A stretch of 64,000 nt of DNA from Tenacibaculum singaporense (GTDB lineage Bacteria > Bacteroidota > Bacteroidia > Flavobacteriales > Flavobacteriaceae). The DNA lies in assembly GCF_003867015.1 (NCBI RefSeq), contig NZ_CP032548.1:2423001-2487000 (forward strand), written 5' to 3'. Every line of letters begins with the position of its first letter. The first letter of the stretch is position 1. Positions 7,853 to 17,642 of the stretch are shown here, one piece after another. A model generated the notes under the pieces. The model worked only from the letters and a program-made list of their open reading frames with translations. It made no database searches and was not told the origin of the DNA. The position numbers were made by a program, and so were the translations under genes.

Positions 7853-10261
7853 ATGAAATCAAAACGTATCATTTTGATTCTTTTGCTATTACTAAGTTAT
7901 AGTAATGTAAAAGGTCAAAATTGTAAACATACATTCTCTGGTCTTGTTGAGGATTTTCACGATAAATCTCCTATAGTAGGTGCTACAGTTTTTATTAAAA
8001 ACCAAAACAAATACGTCGTTACTGATTTTCAAGGAAAATTTTCAATTCCAAAGGTATGTTCTGGTAAAATTATAGTTGAAATATCTCATGTAGCTTGTGA
8101 TCCACAAACTCTTGAATTAAATATTTCTGCAGACATATATAAAATTATTGATTTAGAACATCACGAAGAAGAACTAAATGAAGTTAATGTAAAAGGAGCC
8201 ATTGGTTTAAAAACTAAAACAGCCCAAGAAACTCTAATTAAAACACAAACATTAGAAAAATTTAGTGGTGCTTCTTTAGGTGATGCTTTAAAAAACATTA
8301 CAGGAGTTTCCTCTATTAATACTGGTAATAGTATTGTTAAACCAGTAATTAATGGTTTAAACGGAAGTAGAGTTCTTGTTTCTTTTAACAATGTTAGACT
8401 TCAAGATCAAGAATGGGGAATTGAACACGCACCAAATATAGATGTTAATGCTGCTAAAACTATTTCAGTTGTTAAAGGAGCAAATGCATTACAATATGGA
8501 GGTGATGCTATTGGAGGTGTTGTTATAATAAACCCTGTTAAAAGTGTTATTGACAAAGATACTTTATATGGTAAAAGTATAATTTCTCAACAAACTAATG
8601 GACGTTTATTTTCCGTTACTACAAGTTTGAATAAAAGCTATAAAAGTGGTTGGTTTGTTAATGGTCAAGCATCGTTTAAAAGAGCAGGTGATTTTGAAGC
8701 TGCAAACTATAATTTATCTAATACTGGGATTAACTCAAAAGCTTTTACTTTTAACATAGGGAAAAAGCAGTTTGAAAAAGGTTTTGAACTTTTTTACAGT
8801 TACCTAAGTAATGAAATAGGTATTTTAAGAGCATCTCATTTTGGTAATGTTGCCGATTTAGTTGATGCTATTGAAAGTCCAATTCCTCTTTTTATAAATG
8901 ACTTTAGTTATGATATTGATAACCCAAAGCAAGATGTTACACATCATTTATTAAAAGCTGCTTATTACAAAAGGTTTAAAGGACTGGGTAAACTTTCATT
9001 ACAATACGATTTCCAGTTTAATAACAGACTAGAGTTTGACAGAAGAATTGGTGATAATAAAAATTTACAAGCTGTTGATTTAGACTTAACAACTCATAAT
9101 TTTAAATCTGATTTTCAGTTAGACTCAAACCCTAATCATCTTTATAAATTTGGATTAAGTGCATTATATCAAGATAATTTCCCTGATCCAATTACAAAAG
9201 TTAGACGATTAATACCAGATTATAAGAGGTTTAGCTTTGGAAGCTATGCAATTGCTGACTTTAAATTTGATGATTTAGTATTTTCCGCTGGAATTAGATA
9301 TGATTTAGAGCACATTGACGCAAAAAAGTTTTATCTGCAAACTAGATGGGACAATTTGAATTATCAAAATGATTTTAGTCATATAATTATAGATCCTAAT
9401 GCACCAGGTTCTCAACTTTTAACAAATCCAAAGTTTACATACCACAATGTTTCTACATCTCTTGGTTTAACTTATAATCTTGATGCTAAGAATTCATTCA
9501 TTGTAAACTATGGACTAGCCAACAGAGCTCCTAACCCTTCTGAATTGTTTAGTGACGGTTTACATCACTCTGCAGCAAGAATAGAAATAGGAGATTTACG
9601 TATGCAAACAGAGACATCAAATAGATTTTCTGCTTCGTATATGTATAATAGCGATAAGTTGAATATTACTGTTGAAGGGTTTTATAATCATATAAAAGAT
9701 TTCATTTATATAGAACCTACAGGAGAGGAAACAACCAACAGAGGTGCTTTTCCAGTATGGTCTTATAAACAAGTTAATGCACAATTATTTGGAGTTGATA
9801 CAAATATATCTTTTCAACCTACAAATAATATTGTGTTAACAAATAAAAGTTCTCTTTTAAAAGGTAAGGATTTATCAGGTAATAGACCGCTGATAGATAT
9901 TCCTCCTTTTAAAACAGTTACTTCACTAGTTTTCAAGAAAGAAAACTGGAAAAATTTTTATGCTTCTATAGAAAGCGAATTTAATGCAGAACAAAACGAG
10001 TTTCCGAATAATAACTTTCAAGCTTATTTACCGCTTGAAGATCGTTTCGTAACCGTAGATGTTAGCACTCCCCCATCAGCATATCATTTATTAAACTTTT
10101 CTACAGGATTAGATTTTAAATTATCAAAAACAAAACTTAATTTAAACTTTTCAGTAGATAATATTTTAAATGAGAGCTATAGAAATTATTTAAATAGGTT
10201 AAGGTACTTTGCTGATGACCTAGGAAGGAATTTTAAAATTCAATTAAAAATTAATTATTAA
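7853..10261 (+). CDS. TonB-dependent receptor
   Basis: An 802-residue outer membrane active transporter. Signal peptide at residues 1-22; a CarboxypepD_reg-like domain follows (about 25-110: FSGLVEDFHDKSPIVGATVF). The plug domain is at about 115-230, with typical LGDALKNITGVSSI and GGDAIGGVVIINP. The rest is a 22-strand barrel ending in an aromatic C-terminus (FKIQLKINY) as needed for BAM insertion. The barrel motif LSNEIGILRASHFGN and LRYFADDLGRN near the end are typical of receptors annotated for metal or haem uptake. Flanked by a small His-rich exported protein and a lipoprotein in one operon. Substrate not proven; a transition metal is the best guess from the neighbours. Confidence 0.92.
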   Translation: MKSKRIILILLLLLSYSNVKGQNCKHTFSGLVEDFHDKSPIVGATVFIKNQNKYVVTDFQGKFSIPKVCSGKIIVEISHVACDPQTLELNISADIYKIIDLEHHEEELNEVNVKGAIGLKTKTAQETLIKTQTLEKFSGASLGDALKNITGVSSINTGNSIVKPVINGLNGSRVLVSFNNVRLQDQEWGIEHAPNIDVNAAKTISVVKGANALQYGGDAIGGVVIINPVKSVIDKDTLYGKSIISQQTNGRLFSVTTSLNKSYKSGWFVNGQASFKRAGDFEAANYNLSNTGINSKAFTFNIGKKQFEKGFELFYSYLSNEIGILRASHFGNVADLVDAIESPIPLFINDFSYDIDNPKQDVTHHLLKAAYYKRFKGLGKLSLQYDFQFNNRLEFDRRIGDNKNLQAVDLDLTTHNFKSDFQLDSNPNHLYKFGLSALYQDNFPDPITKVRRLIPDYKRFSFGSYAIADFKFDDLVFSAGIRYDLEHIDAKKFYLQTRWDNLNYQNDFSHIIIDPNAPGSQLLTNPKFTYHNVSTSLGLTYNLDAKNSFIVNYGLANRAPNPSELFSDGLHHSAARIEIGDLRMQTETSNRFSASYMYNSDKLNITVEGFYNHIKDFIYIEPTGEETTNRGAFPVWSYKQVNAQLFGVDTNISFQPTNNIVLTNKSSLLKGKDLSGNRPLIDIPPFKTVTSLVFKKENWKNFYASIESEFNAEQNEFPNNNFQAYLPLEDRFVTVDVSTPPSAYHLLNFSTGLDFKLSKTKLNLNFSVDNILNESYRNYLNRLRYFADDLGRNFKIQLKINY

Positions 10262-10271
10262 AAAACAAAAA

Positions 10272-10832
10272 ATGAAACATATTAAATTATTAGCCGTATT
10301 ATTTATTTCTGCAATCACTATTACCTCTTGTTCAGATGATGATCCAGTAGTTATTAATGAAGACGAAGTTATTACAACAATGACTATTGAATTAACCCCA
10401 AATGGTGGTGGTGATAAAGTAACTTTACAAAGTAAAGATGCTGACGGAGATGGTCCTACAGCTCCTGTTGTTACTGGTGGTACTTTAGCTGCTAACACAA
10501 CTTACAATGCTGTAATAACGTTGTTAAATGAATTGGAAAGCCCTGCTGAAAATATTACTGAAGAAGTTGCTGAAGAAGCAGATGAGCACCAGTTTTTTTA
10601 TAGCCAAACAGGTTTAACAAGTACTTTTACTTATGCTGGAGCAAATGACTCAAATGGAAATCCTGTAGGTATTAACTTTACCATTGCTACAGGAAGTGCT
10701 GGAACTGGTACTTATATCGTTACTTTAAGACATGAACCAAATAAAGGAGCTTCTGGAGTAAAAGAAGGAGATATTACAAATGCTGGTGGAGAAACAGATA
10801 TTCAGGTGAGCTTCCCTATTACTGTTGAGTAA
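10272..10832 (+). CDS. Probable surface lipoprotein paired with the TonB receptor
   Basis: A 186-residue lipoprotein: signal peptide with lipobox ITITSC, Cys at about residue 20, then SDDDPVV. A Ser-Asp-Asp-Asp run directly after the cysteine resembles the lipoprotein export signal of Flavobacteriia that sends lipoproteins to the cell surface. The mature domain is beta-rich with GGGDKVTLQSKDADGDGPTA and an acidic segment EVAEEADEHQFFYSQ. Proteins of this type follow TonB-dependent receptors in many flavobacteria and are often labelled as type 1 periplasmic binding fold; I see only a small beta domain. The Asp/Glu/His patch may bind metal. The gene starts 10 bases after the receptor and is followed by a strong terminator. 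Confidence 0.8.
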   Translation: MKHIKLLAVLFISAITITSCSDDDPVVINEDEVITTMTIELTPNGGGDKVTLQSKDADGDGPTAPVVTGGTLAANTTYNAVITLLNELESPAENITEEVAEEADEHQFFYSQTGLTSTFTYAGANDSNGNPVGINFTIATGSAGTGTYIVTLRHEPNKGASGVKEGDITNAGGETDIQVSFPITVE

Positions 10833-10854
10833 TAAAATTGAAACTAAAATATAA

Positions 10855-10885
10855 GAAACTCCCCTGTTTGGGGAGTTTCCTTTTT
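10855..10885 (+). terminator. Rho-independent terminator of the uptake cassette
   Basis: Perfect 10-base stem GAAACTCCCC / GGGGAGTTTC with loop TGTTT, followed by C and five T. It also precedes the 3' end of msrA on the other strand and could work in both directions. Confidence 0.9.
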
Positions 10886-10915
10886 ATATAAACAAACTTT
10901 AACTTAATAAAGTTT

Positions 10916-11572
10916 TTAATGCTTTTCCTTTTTTAGCAATTCCGGAAACTTACGTTTAAACCGGTTTAATCGAGGAATTGATACTTTTTGCACATACGGA
11001 TTCTCTGGGTGCAAACGCTCATAGTTTTGATGATACTCTTCCGCAGGATAAAACTTCTCCATCTTTTTAACCTCTGTAACTATTTTCCCATGATACATAT
11101 CTTCGTTTAACTTTTTAATAGTATTTTCTATTATCTGTTTTTCTTCTTGTGTTTTATAGAACGCTATTGAACGATACTGCGAACCATAGTCGGGATGTTG
11201 TCCGTTTTTAGTGGTTGGATCGTGTGAACCAAAAAACACCGTTACTAATGTTTGGAAACTAACTTTTTTCGGATTATAATACACTGCTACCGATTCAGCA
11301 TGTCCTGTTCTACCAGTTCCAATCGTTTTATAGGTCGGGTTTTTAGTATGTCCTCCTGCATATCCTGATACAGCTTCCTCTACTCCATTCACACTTTCAA
11401 AAATTGCTTCAACACACCAAAAACAACCACTTGCAAAGTAAGCTACTTTTGTTTCTGAGCTTGTTTCTACTGATACCTCTTTTAGTTTTTCTTCTTTTTT
11501 TTGTGAGAAACTTAATAACGTTACCGCTAAAACAACAGCTGTAAATACTGTTACTCCCTTGAATATCTTCAT
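10916..11572 (-). CDS. msrA: Exported peptide methionine sulfoxide reductase A
   Basis: A 218-residue MsrA that reduces methionine-S-sulfoxide in proteins. The catalytic motif GCFWC is at residues 49-53 with the nucleophile Cys50. The family segments GYAGGHTKNPTY, GHAESVAVYYNP, FFGSHDPTTKNGQHPDYG and FYPAEEYHQNY are all present. Compared with the cytosolic enzyme it has about 40 extra N-terminal residues with a hydrophobic segment (VTVFTAVVLAVTLLSFSQ), so it is probably periplasmic. No lipobox cysteine is seen. Transcribed divergently from dnaX. Confidence 0.93.
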   Translation of the reverse strand: MKIFKGVTVFTAVVLAVTLLSFSQKKEEKLKEVSVETSSETKVAYFASGCFWCVEAIFESVNGVEEAVSGYAGGHTKNPTYKTIGTGRTGHAESVAVYYNPKKVSFQTLVTVFFGSHDPTTKNGQHPDYGSQYRSIAFYKTQEEKQIIENTIKKLNEDMYHGKIVTEVKKMEKFYPAEEYHQNYERLHPENPYVQKVSIPRLNRFKRKFPELLKKEKH

Positions 11573-11662
11573 ATAATTCCTATTATTTATATGTTAGTTG
11601 GTCGTACAAAGAATACAATTTTTACAATTGTTTACAACTTTAATATTTCCTTAAGAATTTTG

Positions 11663-11694
11663 TTTGCGTGTTGCCACTGTGTTTTCTATTTTTG
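11663..11694 (+). promoter_or_regulatory. dnaX promoter
   Basis: TTTG at 11663-11666, 20-base spacer, then TATTTTTG at 11687-11694: a full match to the Bacteroidota sigma factor consensus (TTTG, 17-23, TAnnTTTG). The dnaX ATG lies 22 bases after the -7 box. Confidence 0.75.
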
Positions 11695-11716
11695 TTCAAG
11701 TAAACAGTAGATTTTA

Positions 11717-13420
11717 ATGGAACATTTTATAGTATCGGCACGTAAATATCGTCCTCAAAATTTTGAAGATGTGGTAGGGCAACAAGCCATTACCAATACG
11801 TTAGAAAATGCTATACAAAACAACCATTTAGCTCAGGCTTTATTGTTTACAGGACCTCGTGGAGTTGGTAAAACATCGTGTGCTCGTATCTTGGCTAAGC
11901 GTATTAACCAAGAAGATGCAACTACAGATGATGAAGATTTTGCTTTTAATATTTTTGAATTAGATGCGGCTTCTAACAACTCGGTTGATGATATTCGTAA
12001 TTTAACAGATCAAGTTCGTATTCCACCTCAAACAGGAAAGTACAAAGTGTATATTATTGATGAGGTGCACATGCTTTCACAAGCTGCTTTTAATGCCTTT
12101 TTAAAAACCTTAGAAGAACCACCTGCACACGCTATTTTTATTTTAGCAACTACTGAAAAACATAAAATTATACCAACGATATTATCTCGTTGTCAAATTT
12201 TTGATTTTAAACGTATAGGTGTTTTAGATGCTAAAGAGTATTTAAAAACAATTTGTGCTAAGGAAAATATTACTGCTGAAGATGATGCATTACATGTAAT
12301 TGCCCAAAAAGCTGACGGTGCAATGCGTGATGCGCTTTCTATTTTTGATAGAGTTGTAAGTTTCTCAGGAAATAACTTAACACGTGAGGCTGTTACTCAA
12401 AACTTAAATGTGTTAGACTACGATGTGTATTTTAACATTACCGATTTATTACTTCAGAATAAAATTCCAGAAGTATTAATAGCTTTTAATGATGTGTTAG
12501 GAAAAGGTTTTGAGGGACATCATTTTATAAACGGTCTAGCTTCTCACTTTAGAGATTTGTTAGTTGCAAAAGATCAAGCTACTATAGCTTTACTAGAGGT
12601 TGGTGATAACACTAAGAAAAAATACTTAGAACAGGCATCAAAAGCTAGTATGCAATTTTTACTCCCTGCTATAGACAAGGCTAATGATTGCGACTTGAAA
12701 TATCGAGGAAGTAAAAACCAACGCTTATTGGTAGAACTTACTTTAATGCAAATTGCCTCTATCACTTTTGATGGAGCAAAAAAAAAATCTAGCAACTACA
12801 TAATTCCTGCTACTTTTTTTACCTCTTTATCTCCTTCTGTTAAAAAGACTGAAGTGAAACCTGTTTTTGCAAAAACTCCTAAAAAAGCTGAACCTGTCCC
12901 AGTAACTACTACAGCTATAAAAGAAGAGGTTCCTGCTAAACCAGTTTTAAAAAATATTAAACGACGTACTTCTGCTTTATCTCTAAAGAGTTTACAACAA
13001 AAGAAAGAAGTAAAAAGTACTATTGATGTAGAGGAAAACTACGACAATCACCCAAGGACTCCTTTTACTCAAGATGAGTTAAAAGATGCTTGGAAAAAAT
13101 ATTATTTCCAATTACAAGGTTTTGGAGAGCGAAGTATCGCTGCCATTTTAGCTTCTGATGAACCTAAATTACAGGAAGATTTTACTATTGTTTTTTCGTT
13201 GCCTAATGACTTAATGAAGTCTCAACTTGAAAAAGGAAAACCTAAGTTATTACGTTTTTTACGAGAAAAATTAAATAACTATGGTATCCAAATTAATGTT
13301 ATTGTAAATGAAACTGTAGAAAAAAAGTTTGCCTATACTCCTCAAGAGAAGTATGACAAACTGAAAGAAAAAAATCCGTTAATTGAAAAGTTAAAAAATA
13401 CTTTTGGGTTAGATGTTTAA
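11717..13420 (+). CDS. dnaX: DNA polymerase III subunit gamma/tau
   Basis: A 567-residue clamp-loader ATPase. Walker A GPRGVGKT is at 46-53, Walker B IIDEVH at 113-118, sensor 1 LATTEKH about 143-149, and the SRC arginine-finger motif at 157-159. The zinc-binding Cys cluster usually found between Walker A and ELDAASN is missing: the stretch KRINQEDATTDDEDFAFN has no cysteine, as I recall for other Flavobacteriia. After the ATPase and collar domains (to about 350) comes a Lys/Pro-rich linker and a C-terminal tau-like domain (about 445-567). I see no slippery A-run with a clear programmed frameshift, though an A8 run occurs near 12779-12787. The 3' end overlaps the convergent antiporter gene by 12 bases. 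Confidence 0.95.
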   Translation: MEHFIVSARKYRPQNFEDVVGQQAITNTLENAIQNNHLAQALLFTGPRGVGKTSCARILAKRINQEDATTDDEDFAFNIFELDAASNNSVDDIRNLTDQVRIPPQTGKYKVYIIDEVHMLSQAAFNAFLKTLEEPPAHAIFILATTEKHKIIPTILSRCQIFDFKRIGVLDAKEYLKTICAKENITAEDDALHVIAQKADGAMRDALSIFDRVVSFSGNNLTREAVTQNLNVLDYDVYFNITDLLLQNKIPEVLIAFNDVLGKGFEGHHFINGLASHFRDLLVAKDQATIALLEVGDNTKKKYLEQASKASMQFLLPAIDKANDCDLKYRGSKNQRLLVELTLMQIASITFDGAKKKSSNYIIPATFFTSLSPSVKKTEVKPVFAKTPKKAEPVPVTTTAIKEEVPAKPVLKNIKRRTSALSLKSLQQKKEVKSTIDVEENYDNHPRTPFTQDELKDAWKKYYFQLQGFGERSIAAILASDEPKLQEDFTIVFSLPNDLMKSQLEKGKPKLLRFLREKLNNYGIQINVIVNETVEKKFAYTPQEKYDKLKEKNPLIEKLKNTFGLDV

Positions 13421-15232
13421 ATTCTTCCCTACATAAACTAACTTCCAATCTTCTATTTTCTTGACGTTTTTCTCAAATTCTGAAATTAATAGAATTTCAT
13501 TCTTTTGGCTCTTAACAAAAATTGGAATCGATTTTTGATCTCTATTAATTTCTTCAATCTTTTTCTTATAATCATCAATGGAATTGACTACTGTCTCGTG
13601 AATTTCAGGGAACTCTCTTACAGCTTCCATCAAGTTAATATAATCGTCTTCTATTGTAAACAAGTGATCTTCATCTTCATAATCCTTCGTAATAACTTCT
13701 TGTGAAGTTGCTAAACGATAAGCTCCTTGCTCTCCAAAAATTGAGGAGAAATTAGAGATTACAAACTTGTTTATTGAATCACTTCCTGTCATTGCAATTA
13801 AGTACCCTACATCATTTAATTCAATATTATCAGTTAACTCATCATCATAAATATTTACTTCAATTGATTCTAACCCTTCTTCTTTGGCTTTTTCTACATT
13901 TTCAATATTAGAATCTATTAATACTACCCTCCTTTTGTTCTCTTTTAAGTACTTCGCAATCATTCTTGCTAAGTCAGAAGCTCCAACGATCATAATTGCA
14001 TTAGAACGCTCTAAAAACACTCCTACCAGCTTAGAAAACAATCTTGCTGTGGTTGCATTTAACAAAACAGTTCCTAACACTACCATAAATACTAAAGGAG
14101 TAATATATTCTGCTCCTTCAATTCCTTGCTTTAGCAGTTTACTTCCAAATAACGAAGCAATACCTGCTGCTACAATACCTCTTGGTCCTACCCAACTAAT
14201 AAATAGTTTTTCGTTAGTTTTTAAATTAGATTTTGAGGTACTTAAGAATACTGCTAATGGACGTATCACAAACACAATTAAAGCAAATAAAAGCAATGTT
14301 TTCCACTCATATAATAGCGTTAATTCTTTATAATCAATATTTGCTGATAATAAAATAAATAGAATAGAGATTAATAAAACACTTAATGACTCTTTAAAAT
14401 ATAGAATTTCTTTTAAGTTCTTCAGTTTACTATTTCCTAGTACCATTCCCATAACCACAACAGCTAATAATCCTGATTCATGAGCAAATAATTCAGATTC
14501 TACAAACACTAATAAAACAGTAGATAAAGAAACTACATTTAATAAGTAATGTGGCACCCATTTTTTATTGATTACAAATATTAAAGCATGCGCGAAAGTG
14601 AACCCGAAAGTGGTTCCAAAAAGGATAATTTTTAAGAATTCTAACAAAGCGGTTCCTGTAAACCCAGCACCTCCACCTACACTTATAAATTCAAAAACAA
14701 GTACGGCTACTAATGCTCCAATAGGATCTATTAATATTCCCTCCCATTTTAAAACTGCTGAGACATCTTTTTTAAGCGGTATATTTCTAAGAATTGGTGT
14801 TATTACTGTAGGTCCTGTAACGATTATTAATCCAGAAAACAAGAATGATAACTCCCATCCTAATCCAAACACATAATGAGCAATTATAGCTCCTCCAAAA
14901 AAGGTAACTGCTGATCCTAAAGTTATTAATTTGGTAATAACAGGACCTATATTTTTTATTTCTCCGCGTCGTAAGGTTAAACCTCCTTCAAAAAGAATAA
15001 TACTAATAGATAATGACACAAAATAGTACAGTCCATCTCCAGGAAATAGTCCTTTTTCACCATCCCAAATAGGTTCTATCCATTTACTTCCATCATCATT
15101 AAAAAATTCTGCTGCAATAGGTCCTACAAGTAATCCTATTAAGATTAAAGGTAAAATTGCTGGAATTTTAAACCTCCAAGCTACCCATTGTGCTAAAATT
15201 CCAAGTATAATTATCCCTGCTAGTTCTAACAT
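13409..15232 (-). CDS. CPA-type sodium (or potassium)/proton antiporter with TrkA-N domain
   Basis: A 607-residue inner membrane protein. About 12 membrane segments occupy residues 1-400, with family motifs LFEGGLTLRRGEI (about 83-95), VTGPTVITPILRN (about 142-154) and an acidic ion-binding site in WEGILIDPIGALVAVLVFEF. Residues about 412-530 form a Rossmann-type TrkA-N domain (AIMIVGASDLARMIAKYL, with VVLIDSN as the acidic nucleotide-binding strand), which in this class senses NAD(H) or similar ligands. Overall it is NhaP/KefB-like; the transported ion is not certain. Its 3' end overlaps that of dnaX by 12 bases. A 58-base gap separates it from pbpC upstream. Confidence 0.88.
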   Translation of the reverse strand: MLELAGIIILGILAQWVAWRFKIPAILPLILIGLLVGPIAAEFFNDDGSKWIEPIWDGEKGLFPGDGLYYFVSLSISIILFEGGLTLRRGEIKNIGPVITKLITLGSAVTFFGGAIIAHYVFGLGWELSFLFSGLIIVTGPTVITPILRNIPLKKDVSAVLKWEGILIDPIGALVAVLVFEFISVGGGAGFTGTALLEFLKIILFGTTFGFTFAHALIFVINKKWVPHYLLNVVSLSTVLLVFVESELFAHESGLLAVVVMGMVLGNSKLKNLKEILYFKESLSVLLISILFILLSANIDYKELTLLYEWKTLLLFALIVFVIRPLAVFLSTSKSNLKTNEKLFISWVGPRGIVAAGIASLFGSKLLKQGIEGAEYITPLVFMVVLGTVLLNATTARLFSKLVGVFLERSNAIMIVGASDLARMIAKYLKENKRRVVLIDSNIENVEKAKEEGLESIEVNIYDDELTDNIELNDVGYLIAMTGSDSINKFVISNFSSIFGEQGAYRLATSQEVITKDYEDEDHLFTIEDDYINLMEAVREFPEIHETVVNSIDDYKKKIEEINRDQKSIPIFVKSQKNEILLISEFEKNVKKIEDWKLVYVGKNLNI

Positions 15233-15290
15233 ATTTTATTTTTAAAAAGACTAAAAATACAGCTTTTAATTAAACCGTATTTATATTTAT

Positions 15291-17636
15291 TTAATTTTTT
15301 ACCTCAATAATTCTCTTTAGCTCATTACCAAAATCATCTATAACAGTTATTGTATGAACTCCTTTTTTTGGCATAACAGCTTGTTCGTGATATTGCTCTG
15401 TTATACCTATAAATTGTTTATTTAAATACCAATATACTTTTGCTTCTGCATTAGCATGTGTAAGCTTTAAAATTATAGGGTTTAACTTATTATTTTCTCC
15501 TCTTGTTAACGATATTTTTGAGGTGTATTTAGCAGGAAAAACAAAATCCATTGTATTGCTTTCCAACTGGTTACAATCTGTTCTATACTTTGGAAGTGAC
15601 CTGTAATCTGCATTATTCTGCTGATAATAATAAGCCATTAGAGGGGGTAATACAAACCATGGTTTTGTTACCATGTTCGAAATTGATTCGCAATTTGAGT
15701 TTACTCTAAATTTTTCAGATATATCTACCGTTATTTCTTGATGATATGGACATGATTTAGCCTTCATTGCACTTTTTTGAACTCTTTTGGTTACTACTGA
15801 AGGACAAATTGTTTTGGCTAAAAATCCACTTTTCTCACAAATAGCAGCTTCTATTAAATCTTCATAAGGTTCTAAAAACCAATTAGATTTTGGTAACACA
15901 TCAAAAACATTAAACATTAATGGAGCTGCACTTCCAACTCCTGTAAGATCTGGACGTCCCTCTCCATCAGAATTTCCTATCCATACTCCTACTACATAAT
16001 TTGGGGTTACTCCAACTGCCCAAGCATCTTTATTTCCAAAACTGGTTCCTGTTTTCCACGCTATTTTTTGAGACGAATCATAATATTTCCAAGCCTGATC
16101 TGTATAAGGTCTATTTACCTCAATCAAAGTGTTTAGTGTTAAGAATGTAGCACCAGCATCTAAAATTGTGTAATCTTTTTGAATCTTACCAAAATTTGGA
16201 GTTCCTTCAAACAAAAAACTAGGTTCTATGAACTCATTTTGGTAATACTTATGTTTTAGTTCTTCATAGTGATTTACAATTCCTGCATATCCAGCAAAGG
16301 TTTTACATAAATCCCATAAACTGGCTTCTGCTCCTCCTAAAATTAATGAAAGTCCATAATAATCTGCTGATTTATTAATATCTTTAATATGATATGCTTT
16401 TAAATCTTCTCTAAATTTTTCCAATCCGTATCGCTGTAACATGCGTACTGAAGGAATGTTCAGTGAACGTGTTAATGCTTCGTTCGCAGGAACTGCTCCA
16501 TCAAAAGTTAAATTGAAGTTTTTTGGTGAATATCCTGCAATTTCTGTTGGTACATCTGCGACTAATTGATTGGGTAGTAAATCTCCCGATTGCAGCATTT
16601 GCGCATATAAAAAAGGCTTTAGAGTACTTCCTGTACTCCTTGGAGCAATAATATTGTTCACATCTTTTTGATGTGCTTTATCGGTTGGAGAATTCCCTAC
16701 ATAAGACAGTACTTTTCTTGTTTTAACATCTAACACCAATACCGCCATATTGTAGACTTCATTTTGTTTCTGACGGAAATAATGCTGCTTTACTAAATTA
16801 TTTACTTGCCTTTGTAAATGAATATCAATAGAACTTTTTACACGTTGTTCTCTATACTGTTTAGTTACTTCTTGCACAAAATGTGGTGCTACTGTAGGTA
16901 ACGGATATGGTTTTTGTGGTAACTCTTCTTCAATCGCTAAATCATACGTTATTTGATCTATAACTCCTTCTTCATGTAATTTTTGTAATAATCTATTTCT
17001 CTTGTTTTTTAGTTTTTGTTGATTTTTTCCCGGATAAATCAATGAAGGAGCATTGGGCAATACAGCTAGAGTTGCTGTTTCTGCCCATGACAATTGATGC
17101 GGCTTTAAACCAAAATAACGCCACGAAGCCATTTCTAATCCAACAACATTTCCTCCATAGGGAGCATGAGATGCATAGAGGTTTAAAATTTCTTTTTTTG
17201 AGTGACGAAATTCTAATCGAGTCGCTAGTATTAATTCTTGTAGCTTTTCAAAATATGAGCGTTTTTTATTCTTTCTTGATAAGCGAATTACTTGCTGTGT
17301 CAATGTGCTTCCTCCTCGTACAACTCTTTTCGCTTTGATATTTTCTATCATTGCTTTTCCTATAGAGATAGGATTGAACCCGAAATGCTTATAGAAATAA
17401 GCGTCTTCAAATTGTAAAATACAATGTTCGAATTTTCTAGGCACAGAGTCTAACTCAGGAAATCTCCACTGACCATCGCTAGCTATTACAGCTCCTAATA
17501 ATTCGTTGTTTTTTGCAGTAACAACTGTTGACGTAGGTGTTTCAAATAATTTTTTAGGTAGGCTGAAATAATAAGCAATCACCACAAAAACTGTGATGAT
17601 TGCTTTAATTTTATTTTTCTTTATCAGTGGTAACAT
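15291..17636 (-). CDS. pbpC: Penicillin-binding protein 1C
   Basis: A 781-residue bifunctional peptidoglycan synthase. One N-terminal membrane anchor (KAIITVFVVIAYYF). The glycosyltransferase domain (about 60-225) has EDAYFYKHFGFNP with catalytic glutamate, GGSTLTQQVIRL, and NLYASHAPYGGN. The transpeptidase domain (about 290-570) has the active-site STLK near residue 335, SLN and KTGTS near 529. The last about 90 residues are the BiPBP_C domain typical of PBP1C. In many bacteria pbpC pairs with a periplasmic alpha-2-macroglobulin, and such a gene does lie upstream here, though a small peptide gene intervenes, whose stop codon is only 6 bases before this ATG. Confidence 0.95.
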   Translation of the reverse strand: MLPLIKKNKIKAIITVFVVIAYYFSLPKKLFETPTSTVVTAKNNELLGAVIASDGQWRFPELDSVPRKFEHCILQFEDAYFYKHFGFNPISIGKAMIENIKAKRVVRGGSTLTQQVIRLSRKNKKRSYFEKLQELILATRLEFRHSKKEILNLYASHAPYGGNVVGLEMASWRYFGLKPHQLSWAETATLAVLPNAPSLIYPGKNQQKLKNKRNRLLQKLHEEGVIDQITYDLAIEEELPQKPYPLPTVAPHFVQEVTKQYREQRVKSSIDIHLQRQVNNLVKQHYFRQKQNEVYNMAVLVLDVKTRKVLSYVGNSPTDKAHQKDVNNIIAPRSTGSTLKPFLYAQMLQSGDLLPNQLVADVPTEIAGYSPKNFNLTFDGAVPANEALTRSLNIPSVRMLQRYGLEKFREDLKAYHIKDINKSADYYGLSLILGGAEASLWDLCKTFAGYAGIVNHYEELKHKYYQNEFIEPSFLFEGTPNFGKIQKDYTILDAGATFLTLNTLIEVNRPYTDQAWKYYDSSQKIAWKTGTSFGNKDAWAVGVTPNYVVGVWIGNSDGEGRPDLTGVGSAAPLMFNVFDVLPKSNWFLEPYEDLIEAAICEKSGFLAKTICPSVVTKRVQKSAMKAKSCPYHQEITVDISEKFRVNSNCESISNMVTKPWFVLPPLMAYYYQQNNADYRSLPKYRTDCNQLESNTMDFVFPAKYTSKISLTRGENNKLNPIILKLTHANAEAKVYWYLNKQFIGITEQYHEQAVMPKKGVHTITVIDDFGNELKRIIEVKN

Positions 17637-17642
17637 TTCTTT

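Noticed and set aside
12779-12787. A-run in dnaX as programmed frameshift site for a gamma product
   Set aside because: No clear downstream stem-loop or early stop in the shifted frame was established; flavobacterial DnaX shifts are not known to me.
13884-14876. Two plus-strand frames opposite the antiporter gene
   Set aside because: No recognisable family; the minus-strand frame has clear antiporter and TrkA-N motifs.
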